Below, one piece after another: positions 52,501 to 56,491 of a stretch of DNA of 64,000 bases. Position numbers and translations under genes: made by a program. This DNA comes from Strongylocentrotus droebachiensis (Eukaryota; Echinodermata; Echinoidea; Camarodonta; Strongylocentrotidae): contig JAVYIG010005337.1 of NCBI GenBank assembly GCA_035222895.1, positions 1-64,000 of the forward strand. The letters run 5' to 3'. The notes beneath the pieces were generated by a model. It worked only from the letters and a program-made list of their open reading frames with translations. It was not told where the DNA came from and made no database searches. Within the stretch, counting starts at the first letter, position 1. The number at the start of each line of letters is the position of its first letter.

Positions 52501-52736
52501 CCCTTCAACGCCCTTCAATTCAACATTGTATTGTAGACCAAATTTCAGTTGTTGCAAAATTCAATTAACTGTTTTTAAAACGTTACACTGGTTAAATAAG
52601 AATACATTGAAATAACATTTTAGAGAAAATTGATAGAAGCTATCATTAATCATTAATAATGATGAGGATACTTGCCTGGAACAATCAAGTTGGCTTTGGC
52701 CACGCACACGAGGCCTAGTAAAAGGAACCAACGCAT
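4406..52736 (-). CDS. Predicted 19-exon secreted CCP/HYR/C-type lectin mosaic protein gene (span of all coding exons)
   Basis: The exons join in one frame: signal exon 61 nt, CCP-A 180, four CCP-B of 177, eight CCP-C of 195, HYR 249, CCP 186, and lectin exons of 92, 155 and 121 nt including the stop. The sum is 3,312 nt, or 1,104 codons, which supports the model. Domain order is signal peptide, 13 CCP/sushi modules, one HYR module, one CCP, then a C-terminal C-type lectin domain. There is no membrane segment, so the product is probably secreted. CCP modules are disulfide-bonded protein-binding units of complement-type and adhesion proteins; HYR occurs in hyalin and related extracellular proteins. 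A role in immune recognition or matrix adhesion is inference only. Introns carry dense transposons, including an antisense pogo-like element in intron 16. Alternative use of the in-frame CCP exons is possible but cannot be seen here. Confidence 0.85.
4711..4927. mobile_element. Fold-back MITE, about 217 bp
   Basis: The ends are inverted: GGCCCTGTTTCATATAACTTG-like on the left and GTTTTATGAAACAAGGGTCC on the right. An internal sequence, TATTTCAGTAGCTTATAA, is present twice. It lies in intron 18. Confidence 0.7.
5060..5440. repeat. SINE-like or degenerate repeat
   Basis: Contains TTTTATAGCGCATTTCAGGA and CAAAACGCTTTACAATGTAC, resembling the 3' bodies of tRNA-derived SINEs. I saw no box A/B pair or target duplication, so the assignment is tentative. 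Confidence 0.35.
5771..6058. mobile_element. Fold-back MITE, about 288 bp
   Basis: Long inverted termini: GTGTTTCACAAAGATTAAGA on the left, and its counterpart TCTTAGTCTTTGTGAAACAC on the right. The arms continue through TTGGACTTAACCATGGCAGG and its complement. It is related to the MITEs at 18,817 and 19,836. Confidence 0.85.
6300..6690. repeat. Degenerate short G-rich repeats in intron 18
   Basis: Loose repeats of AAAGGGGCACTTGTCA type, about 25-40 bases apart, ending in a C run. A similar stretch lies at 53,680-53,830. No gene. Confidence 0.5.
6750..6904 (-). CDS. Exon 18: C-type lectin domain, central part
   Basis: Acceptor ATTGTAG, donor GTAAGT; 155 nt, phase 0 to 2. Reads RCKAEGGSLALASTAEQAKE, then VAGFLTAQQRSANHWINLNQ and LCGSWQTDKLA. 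The C.AEGG.LA...T.EQ helix and the WINL core are the hallmark WIGL region of C-type lectin domains. Confidence 0.9.
6905..7938. other. Intron 17 sequence without recognisable feature
   Basis: Host intron. It contains a C run at 7,260-7,272 and AT-rich sequence. No exon-like block with CCP or lectin signature was seen. Confidence 0.5.
7939..8478. mobile_element. TTAA-flanked MITE, 540 bp
   Basis: Begins TTAAAGGTACTATGTCCC and ends GGGACATAGTACCTTTAA. The family has further copies at 9,431 (reversed), 41,648-44,634 (split by an insertion) and 48,863. A short frame on its minus strand (8,178-8,372) is repeat-borne. TTAA at both ends suggests piggyBac-type mobilisation. Confidence 0.85.
9079..9328. 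mobile_element. Fold-back MITE, 250 bp
   Basis: Very long arms: AATAGCGTTGAAAAGAGCCA and TCGTCTTGCACTCATC on the left are mirrored by GATGAGTGCAAGACGA and TGGCTCTTTTCCACGCTATT on the right. The two arms are about 75 bp each. Confidence 0.8.
9431..9968. mobile_element. TTAA-flanked MITE, second copy, reversed
   Basis: The same family as 7,939-8,478 in opposite orientation, with TTAAAGGTACTATGTCCC at the left and ATAGTATCTTTAA at the right. A 92-codon frame inside is the counterpart of the minus-strand frame of the first copy. Confidence 0.85.
10035..10126 (-). CDS. Exon 17: C-type lectin domain, N-terminal part
   Basis: Acceptor CTGTAG, donor GTAAAA; 92 nt, starts in phase 1 and ends in phase 0. 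Reads ANCPLGFIRDG, PSGRCFKLVT, DQVFFDVACK. CP.GF followed by C(F/Y) is the N-terminal hairpin of long-form C-type lectin domains, and the Cys near the end is the first core cysteine. The exon is too short to stand out as an open frame, but its frame and phase fit both neighbours. Confidence 0.85.
10353..10842. mobile_element. TTAA-flanked MITE, 490 bp
   Basis: Left end TTAAAGGTAATGCAAAGTTT, right end AAACTTTGTATTGCCTTTAA. The TTAA and AAAGGTA start match the general design of the 7,939 family, but the interior is unrelated. Confidence 0.75.
11300..11470 (-). mobile_element. Probable LINE 3' end and G run
   Basis: On the minus strand TCAATAAAATTTGAATTAAA leads into (AATTG)-type repeats, like the LINE tails at 23,010 and 23,900. 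A G run of about 24 follows at 11,446-11,469. Confidence 0.4.
11648..11927. mobile_element. Fold-back MITE, 280 bp
   Basis: Left end GGGTGGTATTCTCGAAAGCG, right end CGCTTTCGAGAATACCACCC. The inner arms GAATGCCAAGTGTCC and GGACACTTGGCATTC are also inverted. CTA-type sequence flanks both ends. Confidence 0.85.
11950..12240. repeat. Dispersed repeat, also at 47,150-47,300
   Basis: Shares GTGCCA, AATCTCC/AATCCCC, GCGATGGTACT and CACAGTACAATG/CACGGTGCAATG blocks in the same order with 47,150-47,300. The open frame here is not kept in the second copy. Confidence 0.5.
12385..12425 (+). repeat. Left TIR and adjacent subterminal repeat
   Basis: GGGGAAGGCGGGGTAAGTTGAG matches the right end in reverse complement. 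It is followed at once by a second GGGGTAAGTTGATCC motif. Confidence 0.9.
12769..12820. repeat. 52-bp palindrome in the 5' subterminal region
   Basis: CAGACCCTA...GAGCCAT is mirrored by ATGGCTC...TAGGGTCTG, centred at 12,794/12,795, and built from two head-to-head subterminal motifs. It could be a transposase-binding array or a hairpin. Confidence 0.85.
12968..15064 (+). CDS. Pogo/Tigger-type DDE transposase, 698 aa, intact
   Basis: Cut-and-paste transposase. Residues about 12-52 form a pipsqueak-type helix-turn-helix (VMERAADAVAGGKSVRSAAK...TLKRYIERR). Residues about 75-150 resemble a CENP-B/Tc5 second DNA-binding domain (WWLGFKKRQNL). The catalytic core has D182 in YNTDETG, D291 in LILDNHDTH and D327 in HRLQPLD, a DD35D spacing, followed by GFQATGIHPFNRDIF. 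A Pro/Ala-rich linker contains two copies of a roughly 27-residue repeat (about 402-428 and 440-467). Basic stretches near 510-550 suit nuclear import, and an acidic stretch lies near 575-600. The C-terminal 100 residues form a separate domain I do not recognise. An upstream acceptor-like TTATTATCTTTCAG just before the ATG suggests a 5' UTR intron. An earlier ATG at 12,961 gives only four codons. Confidence 0.93.
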   Translation: MRNYKRKTNRGQTPRDVMERAADAVAGGKSVRSAAKDFAIDRMTLKRYIERRDGQQGTAYAPVALRHQVFSPDMETDLGDHVKQLSDMFHGLSVNRCCTLAYEFAKRNNVDVPASWDREKKAGQDWWLGFKKRQNLAIRHPEATSLGRATAFNRPVVDKFFDNLALVMDKYKFSPSEIYNTDETGCTTVQKPAAVVTEKGKKQVGAITSAERGELVTVVYTVSAIGSVVPPLFIFPRVNYREHFVRGGPTQCIGRSTRSGWINEGTFVEYLNHIIKHTRCTPERKILLILDNHDTHISLDAVDTARSHGVVMLTLPPHTSHRLQPLDRSVYGPLKTAYNRALDGWLRSNPGKTVTIYEIPTLVNQAQMLAVTPSNIIAGFQATGIHPFNRDIFNDLDFAPAVPTDREQDDAAADGIEVNPPPVDARPPGETPAAGSAPAAPTERERDHAAADGTEMNQPPVDARPPGGDVQPQRQQMDGLQPSTSREPSLSNVVPRPYVSPSDVHPFPKATARKKTRAGRKKGSTKILTDTPVRQELEALSENRKRKPSAKKPKRSLFKVKEKKKCPPRSKTPSSSETDCDSEVEYDDESDVDSDGDMDIIEGDFVVVKCAGKSRFVHYIARVDVLNGEDFQFEGVFLQKVAGKVGTDPVFVPNPDDEAGFELEDILRKLPQPKSVGSSARCSGQLVFKTDLSRWQLS
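15590..15849 (-). repeat. Right subterminal repeats and right TIR
   Basis: ATCAACTTACCCC, GCTCAACATACCCC, ATCAACTTACCCC and GGGGCATGTTGAGCC lie within 15,590-15,665. The terminal GCTCAACTTACCCCGCC ends at 15,849. They are inverted relative to the motifs at the left end. Confidence 0.85.
16009..17049. mobile_element. Non-autonomous DNA element, 1,041 bp, with TTATGCCAAAAGGGCC repeats
   Basis: Perfect inverted termini of about 30 bp beginning TCGTCGGCCTTATGCCAAAA, flanked by TA on both sides. The motif TTATGCCAAAAGGGCCTTAA recurs in direct (16,262, 16,290, 16,322) and inverted orientation (16,370, 16,850, 16,890). No transposase is encoded. Confidence 0.85.
17358..17517. mobile_element. Fold-back MITE, 160 bp
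   Basis: GGGCCCCGTCTTACAAAGAG on the left pairs with CTCTTTGTAAGACGGGGCCC on the right, and GATTGATATCAATCG blocks are repeated inside. A second copy is at 56,492-56,655. Confidence 0.85.
17861..18427. mobile_element. TTAA-flanked MITE, 567 bp
   Basis: TTAAAGGGATAGTTGAGTTC at the left and GAACTCAACTATCCCTTTAA at the right are perfect inverted repeats. The interior is unrelated to the 7,939 family. Confidence 0.85.
18817..19127. mobile_element. Fold-back MITE downstream of exon 16
   Basis: GGGTGTTTCACAAAGATCCT and its counterpart TCTTTGTGAAACACCC are at the ends. It is close to identical, in the same orientation, to the copy at 19,836, and lies about 140 bp from exon 16. Confidence 0.85.
19270..19455 (-). 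CDS. Exon 16: CCP module between HYR and lectin
   Basis: Phase 1-1, 186 nt, acceptor ATTGTAG, donor GTAAGT. Reads SCGSPPQVDNGKVKA, TAWYDCNDGYELEG, IRCQDDATWQEEPKC. It is related to type B (AWYDC, CQDD.TW) but clearly diverged, so it is probably the older source or a sister of the amplified B modules. Two near-identical MITEs flank it at 18,817 and 19,836. Confidence 0.9.
19550..20830 (-). pseudogene. Broken LINE reverse transcriptase (minus strand), split by a MITE
   Basis: Minus-strand frames show typical non-LTR RT blocks: KAYNRYLKDIVSSP, a KATMAPDHF-like block (KATGPD motif), GPMLLFRFIDDLPEYLSPNA, and the catalytic-site relic CRLFTDDCKLY. After the MITE comes DWLKEFNPLICRVPQVTKKR. Frameshifts and stops separate the blocks, so it is dead. 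It lies in intron 15 in the same orientation as the host gene. Confidence 0.8.
19836..20148. mobile_element. Fold-back MITE inside the LINE relic
   Basis: GGGGGGTGTTTCACAAAGAT at the left and ATCTTTGTGAAACACCCCCC-like at the right. It interrupts the RT frame between the TDD block and the DLE.L...DWL block, so it inserted after the LINE. Confidence 0.85.
21195..22222. mobile_element. 1,028-bp insertion in the LINE with 9-bp target duplication
   Basis: CATAAGACC stands on both sides (21,186-21,194 and 22,223-22,231), and the RT frame resumes across it. The right end GGATCGCCGCCCCTG resembles a hAT terminal repeat, but the left end lacks it. Inside are GGGGCGGAGCCCC-type units and TTTAGGCATTTAATTACGAT blocks, shared in opposite orientation with 61,260-62,900. 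Confidence 0.8.
22727..22855 (-). promoter_or_regulatory. Cluster of histone-type 3' stem-loops
   Basis: The minus strand reads AGTCTTTTTCAAGACT, then ACCAACAGTCCTTTTCAGGACT, then CAAGAAAGA, then a second AGTCCTTTTCAGGACT. A TAAGAAAGA and a GTTCTCCTTAGAAC hairpin lie upstream. Stem-loop plus CAAGAAAGA is the known echinoderm histone pre-mRNA processing pattern, although the terminal stem pair here is A-T. No histone coding sequence lies next to it. Confidence 0.45.
23026..24735. other. Rest of intron 15: G-rich repeats and a second LINE 3' end
   Basis: Degenerate AAAGGGGGT repeats and G runs (23,241-23,296) are followed by AT-rich sequence. At about 23,870-23,925, AATAAAACCGAAATTGAATT plus (CAATT)n looks like another LINE 3' terminus on the plus strand. 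No exon was found. Confidence 0.5.
24736..24984 (-). CDS. Exon 15: HYR (hyalin repeat) module
   Basis: Phase 1-1, 249 nt (83 codons), acceptor TTTACAG, donor GTAAAC. Reads DKTCPAFEEQEDITVNL, then FAMTATDAGCG, GTYTAGVGPCVVTCTATD and CGNSCDGTYTITLVK. The pattern CP...ITV, ATD, P.G...V.C.ATD..GN.C...I.V is that of HYR modules, which have an immunoglobulin-like fold and mediate adhesion in echinoderm hyalin and in CCP-containing proteins. A single module is present. Confidence 0.85.
25190..25560 (+). pseudogene. LINE reverse transcriptase fragment
   Basis: The blocks DDSNLFISHSQSNTNT (RT active-site region) and DRIKVNKLSLNLQKNNY are typical of non-LTR RTs, with stops and a frameshift between them. 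A LINE 3' tail with (AATCA)n lies at 26,460-26,545 and may belong to it. It sits in intron 14. Confidence 0.65.
26460..26545 (+). repeat. LINE 3' end with (AATCA)n tail
   Basis: TACTTTGTACATGT, then AAACAGAAATGTATACAAAA, then a run of ATCAA units. The same 3' end recurs in each 1.37-kb unit of the array (for example near 27,720, 28,620, 29,990 and 36,760), so it was part of the duplicated segment. Confidence 0.7.
26770..26964 (-). CDS. Exon 14: CCP module type C1, terminal copy
   Basis: Phase 1-1, 195 nt. C1-type with private changes GDIGVV, WTAVSSC and an E in place of R before the donor. It is the last member of the amplified array and is followed by the HYR exon 1.8 kb downstream. Confidence 0.9.
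28145..28339 (-). CDS. Exon 13: CCP module type C1
   Basis: Phase 1-1, 195 nt, almost identical to exon 12, with one C/T change giving PGTAAT for PGTTAT. It is only 890 bp from exon 12, because the intron between them lacks the middle of the 1.37-kb unit. Confidence 0.9.
29035..29229 (-). CDS. Exon 12: CCP module type C1
   Basis: Phase 1-1, 195 nt. It has the C1 markers (DNDPATPGT, TCEPGYEA) and the acceptor TTTAAACAG. No open frame runs upstream through the intron, so a plain ORF scan would miss it, but the exon itself has no stop and joins in frame. It lies 1,369 bp from exon 11. Confidence 0.9.
30404..30598 (-). CDS. Exon 11: CCP module type C2
   Basis: Phase 1-1, 195 nt, with C2 markers (DTIPATPGTQATLSC). 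It ends CGAG before GTAAGT, as in exon 6, its super-unit partner. The four CCP cysteines and Trp are present. Confidence 0.9.
31827..32003 (-). CDS. Exon 10: CCP module type B, copy 4
   Basis: Phase 1-1, 177 nt; acceptor ATTGTAG, donor GTAAGT. Its translation is identical to copies 2 and 3; it lies 2,697 bp from copy 3 and 6,763 bp from copy 2. This is the last B module before the run of C modules. Confidence 0.9.
33106..33300 (-). CDS. Exon 9: CCP module type C2
   Basis: Phase 1-1, 195 nt. C2 markers (DTIPATPGTQ, SCDAGYE) and the CGAT end before GTAAGT match exon 4, its partner one super-unit away. All four Cys and the Trp are intact. Confidence 0.9.
34524..34700 (-). CDS. Exon 8: CCP module type B, copy 3
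   Basis: Phase 1-1, 177 nt. Its translation is identical to the B exons at 38,590 and 31,827, and it lies 6,763 bp from exon 3, the super-unit length. Four Cys and the Trp are intact, with consensus acceptor and donor. Confidence 0.9.
35803..35997 (-). CDS. Exon 7: CCP module type C, C1/C2 chimera
   Basis: Phase 1-1, 195 nt. The 5' part has C1 markers (DNDPATPGT, TCEPGYE) and a C1-type upstream intron (CTGTTTAAAAA, as at 29,229). The 3' end has the C2-junction markers (CATCGGCAAGAGC on the plus strand) and the downstream intron of the exons at 33,106 and 39,868. The switch lies between about 35,816 and 35,899. This exon marks the boundary between the two 6.76-kb super-units. Confidence 0.9.
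37172..37366 (-). CDS. Exon 6: CCP module type C2, variant
   Basis: Phase 1-1, 195 nt. A C2-type module (SCDAGYE) with private changes: DAIPATPGT instead of DTIPATPGT, and IECQETDGG instead of IDCEATDGG. It ends CGAG before GTAAGT, like the exon at 30,404, its partner one super-unit away. Confidence 0.9.
38590..38766 (-). CDS. Exon 5: CCP module type B, copy 2
   Basis: Phase 1-1, 177 nt, acceptor ATTGTAG, donor GTAAGT. The translation is identical to the B copies at 34,524 and 31,827 and it lies exactly 2,697 bp from exon 3. Four Cys and the Trp of a CCP are present. Flanking intron sequence is also nearly identical, so exon and intron were copied together. Confidence 0.9.
39868..40062 (-). 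CDS. Exon 4: CCP module type C2
   Basis: Phase 1-1, 195 nt, acceptor TATACAG and donor GTAAGT. Reads KTCGDIDVVVNGAYAAD, PATPGTQATLSCDAGYEA, PIDCEATDGGNG and PSWTGVSSC. The C2 subtype is marked by DTIPATPGTQ and SCDAGYE. Its last complete codon is followed by T rather than G (TGCCGAT before GTAAGT), as in the exons at 35,803 and 33,106; all three are followed by a B exon. Confidence 0.9.
41287..41463 (-). CDS. Exon 3: CCP module type B, copy 1
   Basis: Phase 1-1, 177 nt, acceptor ATTGTAG and donor GTAAGT. Reads SCGDAPVVENG, WYDCDDGYRRDG, DISCQDDETW and TCI, giving four Cys and the conserved Trp. It is nearly identical to the B exons at 38,590, 34,524 and 31,827. It differs by GAGDI where the others read GPGDI, and by a first codon completed by TC rather than TA. 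Confidence 0.9.
42311..43040. repeat. Dimeric tandem repeat, about 135-bp units
   Basis: Units begin near 42,311, 42,445, 42,581, 42,718, 42,853 and 42,986 with AGGTGTCTTAAAACACCT, a small hairpin. Odd units carry TTCTTGGTGATGATCACGTG and even units carry GTTCCGCGGTAATGATCTCG-type sequence, so the true period is about 272 bp. Confidence 0.85.
43036..43150. repeat. Three short tandem units of about 53 bp
   Basis: CATATTTCCAGTTGCACCAG and TTGATGACTGACTGTTTG recur three times. AACTGG/CCAGTT motifs continue to about 43,650. Confidence 0.75.
44635..45190 (-). repeat. Diverged upstream relic of the B unit
   Basis: CACTTTCAACAGTCTACTGG, then AATCACTGGAGACTAT, then CAAAAAGGTTTGCAGC and GAACAGTTGC follow the order of 32,206-32,790, but with many more differences than between the recent copies. 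No exon survives. Confidence 0.75.
45191..46160. other. Intron 2 sequence, no feature seen
   Basis: AT-rich sequence with short frames. I found no CCP-like exon or recognisable repeat end. Confidence 0.4.
46190..46480. repeat. Two tandem units of the GCGCGAAGCGCGG repeat
   Basis: TTCGCGAAGCGCGGAAGCTT, then TTTGACGTTTCATTAAATTA, then CGTCTCTTAATCCTTGTCTG, repeated once. The same unit occurs four times at 62,260-62,680. Confidence 0.8.
46735..46990 (-). repeat. Diverged relic of duplicated-unit intron
   Basis: AACCTTATCTTAGCCCATTG, CATTTTCCCTATGGTTTTCA and TGCTAAATCTATCTTTACT match 31,225-31,450 in order. It shows that the duplicated segment once extended upstream. Confidence 0.7.
47300..48862. 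other. Intron 2 sequence with C runs, no gene seen
   Basis: C runs at about 47,921-47,935 and 48,143-48,158. Short frames have no recognisable domain. Confidence 0.4.
48863..49412. mobile_element. TTAA MITE family, older copy
   Basis: GGTACTATGTCCCATTTGCA near the left and GGCTGCAAAAGGGATACACT near the right, with the interior matching 9,431-9,968. The ends are decayed and the internal frame is broken by stops. Confidence 0.75.
49854..50033 (-). CDS. Exon 2: CCP/sushi module type A
   Basis: Preceded by TTCTTCTAG and followed by GTAATA; phase 1-1, 180 nt. The module starts CEDPGEIDNG, has VTYSCNDNYRMNG around the second Cys, then LTC and PSC as the third and fourth. It has the four CCP cysteines but lacks the usual Trp before the last Cys, where KFTFEF stands instead. 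It differs clearly from the amplified B and C modules downstream, so it lies outside the recent duplications. Confidence 0.85.
50034..52675. other. Intron 1
   Basis: A GC-AG intron (GCAAGT to TTCTTCTAG). It contains AT-rich sequence and a tandem repeat at 51,764-51,950. No further exon was recognised. Confidence 0.6.
51764..51950. repeat. Two tandem copies joined by (TA)n
   Basis: CTTCCTTTTCCGCTCATAAA and TTGAGTCCTAGTAAGCTTTA appear twice, about 100 bp apart, separated by (TA)n. Confidence 0.85.
52676..52736 (-). CDS. Exon 1: start codon and signal peptide
   Basis: Reads MRWFLLLGLVCVAKA followed by NLIVP: a basic residue, a leucine-rich core and an AKA motif that suits signal peptidase cleavage before Asn16. 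It ends in phase 1 at CCAG followed by GCAAGT, a consensus GC-type 5' splice site. The only GT alternative, GTATCC two bases further on, would throw exon 2 out of frame. The start codon is the first codon of this reading frame on the predicted transcript. Confidence 0.8.
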
Positions 52737-52824
52737 ACTGAAATCGGCAAATCTGACTCAGTCTAAAACCAGATGAGAGGAACAGAAAAACAAGTTGTCT
52801 TCGACTGGAGTTAACTAGCCTGAA

Positions 52825-52855
52825 TGAAGAAACAGGTTAGTGATCGTGATATATC
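52825..52855 (-). promoter_or_regulatory. Candidate core promoter (TATA-like box and initiator)
   Basis: On the minus strand a GATATATC TATA-like motif (52,848-52,855) lies 23-30 bases upstream of a TTCATT initiator-like sequence whose A is 52,825. This would give a 5' UTR of about 89 nt before the ATG at 52,736. The spacing fits a metazoan core promoter, but the motifs are short, so this is only suggestive. Confidence 0.3.
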
Positions 52856-53160
52856 AATCCTCCGTTGCTAGTGTGATGCTGTCTTTTCATTGGTTCGCTA
52901 CTCCGCACTGCCAATCATCAGAGCATGCGCAGATGGACCGGCACGCTGGCGTATTAACACTAACATCACCAGCTGTCAGGAAGTAACGGGGCATCAGATG
53001 GTCATACAATCGAGTGTCAATGCACAACAATTCTTTTGTGGTAAGATCCGGAGTTCTCGAGTCTCGAGGTCACATCCCTGGGGTAAACTCACTGCCTTCA
53101 CCTTCACCATGTATTCGTGAAAGTCGGTTAGGAAAAGATAATCAACTTTCAAAACTCTAT

Positions 53161-53333
53161 GGCCCGAATTCACAAAGCAAGGTTTGAGCTCAAACCTCCT
53201 TTTGTTTCGCCAAACCTCCTTTTGTTATTTACAAACCTGGTTTGTAAAAAACAAAAGGAGGTTTGGCGAAACAAAAGGAGGTTTGAGCTCAAACCTTCGT
53301 CTGAGCTCAAACCTTGCTTTGTGAATTCGGGCC
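53161..53333. mobile_element. Fold-back MITE, 173 bp
   Basis: GGCCCGAATTCACAAAGCAA at the left and TTGCTTTGTGAATTCGGGCC at the right. Long inner arms contain CAAACCTCCTTTTGTTTCGC and its complement. Confidence 0.9.
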
Positions 53334-53679
53334 TATGGGTCTATCAAAAACTTCCCAAGTGAAATTGATCTGAAATTATTTTGCCTTTGACCAGTTGCCT
53401 GGTATTGTCTAGACAGTGATGGGGTCCAGATACCAAGGAGATGTGGACAGGCCTTATTTAATTGATGGATGAAATGTTAACAAGGTAAACGATTATAGGA
53501 AGGGTGTAGAAGGAGTCCGAACATTTTACGATATTTGACAGATTAGTGTAGAGACAATAGATATTCCTGTTGGGAACGGCTAATACCTTGAAGGATACAT
53601 AGTTACATGAATTAAAATGCTAGCTTCCGTAGGGAGAGCGAGCTTTGGAGAACAACATATTTGGTCTCATACACTTTAA

Positions 53680-53840
53680 ATTAGGGGCACATGTGAAAAG
53701 GGGCACTTATTAGAAGAGGAAGGGGGCACTAATAAAGTGGAGAAATAGTAAATTATTACTAAGTGAAATGGGCAGTTATAAGGAGGGAAAGGGCCGTCCT
53801 CCGAGGTGAAGAGGGAAACTTTGGGCGGGGGCAAATGGGT
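53680..53840. repeat. Degenerate AGGGGCACTTAT-type repeats
   Basis: Similar in style to 6,300-6,690. It leads into a C run and CCTCAAGCGCCGCC. No gene. Confidence 0.4.
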
Positions 53841-53952
53841 GACTGTCACCCCTCCCCCCCCACCCCCCTGTCCTCAAGCGCCGCCTCTGGAATGGGGCAT
53901 GTGCCTCTATACCCTCGTGTAGCTTATGACACTGCCTATGACTGTCTTTTCT

Positions 53953-54205
53953 TGAGGACCATTTGCTTCCGTACTAGGGATCACAAAGTTCGCGGTTCGA
54001 GTCCTACTGCGGCACTAATGTCCTTTGGCGAGACATTAATCTGTATTGCAACTCTCCACCCGGGTGAAGTAATGGGTATCCGGTAGGAAGAAATTGCTTC
54101 TATACTTTAGCGCCTTATTATGGCAGCTCAGCTACAGCTGGGGTAATAGCGCAGTAGAGTTCATAATAGTTGCTGTGCTATACAAATGGACCTATTATTT
54201 TACTA
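53953..54205 (+). mobile_element. tRNA-derived SINE, diverged head
   Basis: The box B-like GGTTCGAGTCC (53,994-54,004), CACTAATGTCCTTTGGCGAG and GCAGCTCAGCTACAGCTGGG match the SINE at 61,465 in order. The box A region is degenerate. Confidence 0.75.
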
Positions 54206-54539
54206 AACTGGGATTCATATTAGCTCTTTCCACCATCCATGTACTCCCCTCATGTCATGTAACTTCCATGATTGTACATGAACTAATCTAGGCCTTGTAA
54301 CAAGCGATATTCAATGGTTTATCTACCAATGCTTCTTTCATCTCTATCTCTAATATCATCATTAATTACCTTTGCCACTCTCTAGCCAGGTGTATTCGAT
54401 TGGAATTATTCATTGAATGCTGGGCTGGATCCGGGGTTAATATTTGTACTTGTATTCACCTTGAGCTTCCCTTGGGATGGATACATAATTGAATAAGCAA
54501 TATAAACGTAGTTACAAGTATCTATTATTGTTATCATCA

Positions 54540-54720
54540 CCATTAGAATTATTACTACTATTATTGTTATTATTTTTTGTATTATTATTATCATATTTTA
54601 TTTTCATTATTATCATTACTACTATTATCATTTTTATTATTATGTATCATTATTTTTACTAATATTATTATTATTATCATCATCACCACCCCCCTCTCTC
54701 TCTCTCTCTTTTTTTTTTCT
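54540..54720. repeat. (ATT/ATC)n and (CT)n simple repeats
   Basis: A long run of imperfect TTA/TCA trinucleotides followed by (CT)n and a T run. The frame across it is low complexity. Confidence 0.8.
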
Positions 54721-54879
54721 TCTCTCTTTTCTTATATTACACTCACTACTCTTCATCACTACAAACATTTTATCATTTTCATCTATTACATTAAAATGAA
54801 TATGGCATGTAATAATAATAATAGCCTAATAGTCCACTCCAAATTTTATTAAACCGAAACGGAAATTCTTTTTGCCCAA

Positions 54880-55073
54880 TAATTATTGATCGTGAGCCCG
54901 GCAGCCACTGAGCAGCGCCAGATCGACGTTGCTCTATCCCTTATTGTTGAACGCCAAACAAGGTGGCAACAACTCCCATCTTTTAACGTCTTTTGGTATG
55001 ACGCGGCCGGGGTTCGAACCCACGACCTCCCGGTTGTGAGGCGGACGCTCTACTGACTGAGCCAACACTCGGG
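54880..55073 (-). mobile_element. tRNA-derived SINE (minus strand)
   Basis: The minus strand reads TGGCTCAGTCAGTAGAGCGT (box A), CGCCTCACAACCGGGAGG and GGGTTCGAACCCCGGCCGCG (box B), then a SINE body (TTGGCGTTCAACAATAAGGG). Acceptor-stem halves do not pair well, so a functional tRNA gene is unlikely. Confidence 0.75.
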
Positions 55074-55515
55074 TATTGTCGTGTGATAACCGTGTAGTTC
55101 ATGTCCGAAGATGGCAACGTCTATGTAACAAAATAATCAAAGTAAGTCAAATTGAATCTAGTTAAAATAATATGGATCCTTGATACCAACAGACGAAATG
55201 TGATTATGGATGGAGCAATGCAGGTGTGTTGCTCTTTTAGGTTTAATCATGTAAACTGAATCTTGGAATATCTATTTATATGTGACAAGTTTAATTGCAA
55301 TATAGGTATTACAAATTTGAATCCATTGGTTTTATTTGATTGTTTATTCCCATATTCAATATATATGGGATATATATCATTCACTGTCTTCTGCACCCAA
55401 GTTGTCGAACAGTCTTCTTCGGTATCATCGCTCTTGTGACCTTGCTATCCAATTTGAAAGCCTAGCTAAAGACATACCTATACCTACATAAATACGCCAT
55501 GTTTACACCTAATAT

Positions 55516-55630
55516 TAAGGACTTTTAGATTTGCGTGGACTGATACGTGTGACGTCCATTCAAAGCAGTGCATTAAAAGGACGTCGATCGTAGCAATCCA
55601 CATTGTCTTCGTGCGAATCTAAAGTCCCTA
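55516..55630. mobile_element. Short fold-back MITE, about 115 bp
   Basis: AAGGACTTTTAGATTTGCGT at the left and GTGCGAATCTAAAGTCCCTA at the right. A second copy is at 63,002-63,117. Confidence 0.85.
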
Positions 55631-56491
55631 TTCACTACTCGTCTTTCTGAGGTGAATCATGATCTGATATTCAGTAGTTTTTTTGTTTTTTTTCTTCAGT
55701 TTCATTGGCGCGTTTGATTAGGCAACTAGATGTTGGCGCTCTACAAATTCCTCGATTGGATTTGGTATTGACAGATAGAAGGGAAGGCATGCAAAACATT
55801 GCAAATTAAAAGATTCATCAAGACATTAGAACATGTTTTTATCAATAGTTTGTTATCATTTTATTGTATGTCTGTAAAGTACCACTGTTAAGAGTTCTGT
55901 TTTTATCACAACACAGTAGAGTATATTTGTATAGTAGCTACGCTATCTCAATTGAACTAATTATCAATTATTATCATTATTAGCAGTTTTATTTAAAGAC
56001 TAACGTAATACTCCCAACATGTGTTTTTTAAACTTACTTTTCTGCTCCGCCGAAATAATGGTGTTATTACCTGCCAATTCTTGGAACCGTCAACCTTGTC
56101 AAGCCTCAAGAGGCTTTTATAATCGTCCCTTTTAGTCTTCATACTTTGTACGAATTACCCTTAAAATGCCTGGTATTTATTTTAATATTTAGATTTGTGG
56201 GAAAATAGTGCTCTCAACATTCAAAAGAAATTTGAAATGATAAAAGACAATTGTTCAGAATAGCGTTTTGCTTTGTTCAAAACTATGAAAGAATCCTTAT
56301 TGCTTGGTTGCAGCTAGTGCTCCCTTCGTTTTTTTTTCCTTGGGTAAAATGCGTTAAAAATAGCGTTTTTGATAGTTGAAAATGCTGCCATGTTTTACAC
56401 AACGCTGGTATAGCGATGCATCAACATTTGACTCTCGAGCTGTATGACCCAAGTCCATAAATTCATTTTTACGCAGTACCATAATATATAT

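Noticed and set aside
54999-55073. tRNA-Val-like gene on the minus strand
   Set aside because: Boxes A and B are good, but the acceptor stem does not pair well and a SINE body follows, so it is a SINE head.
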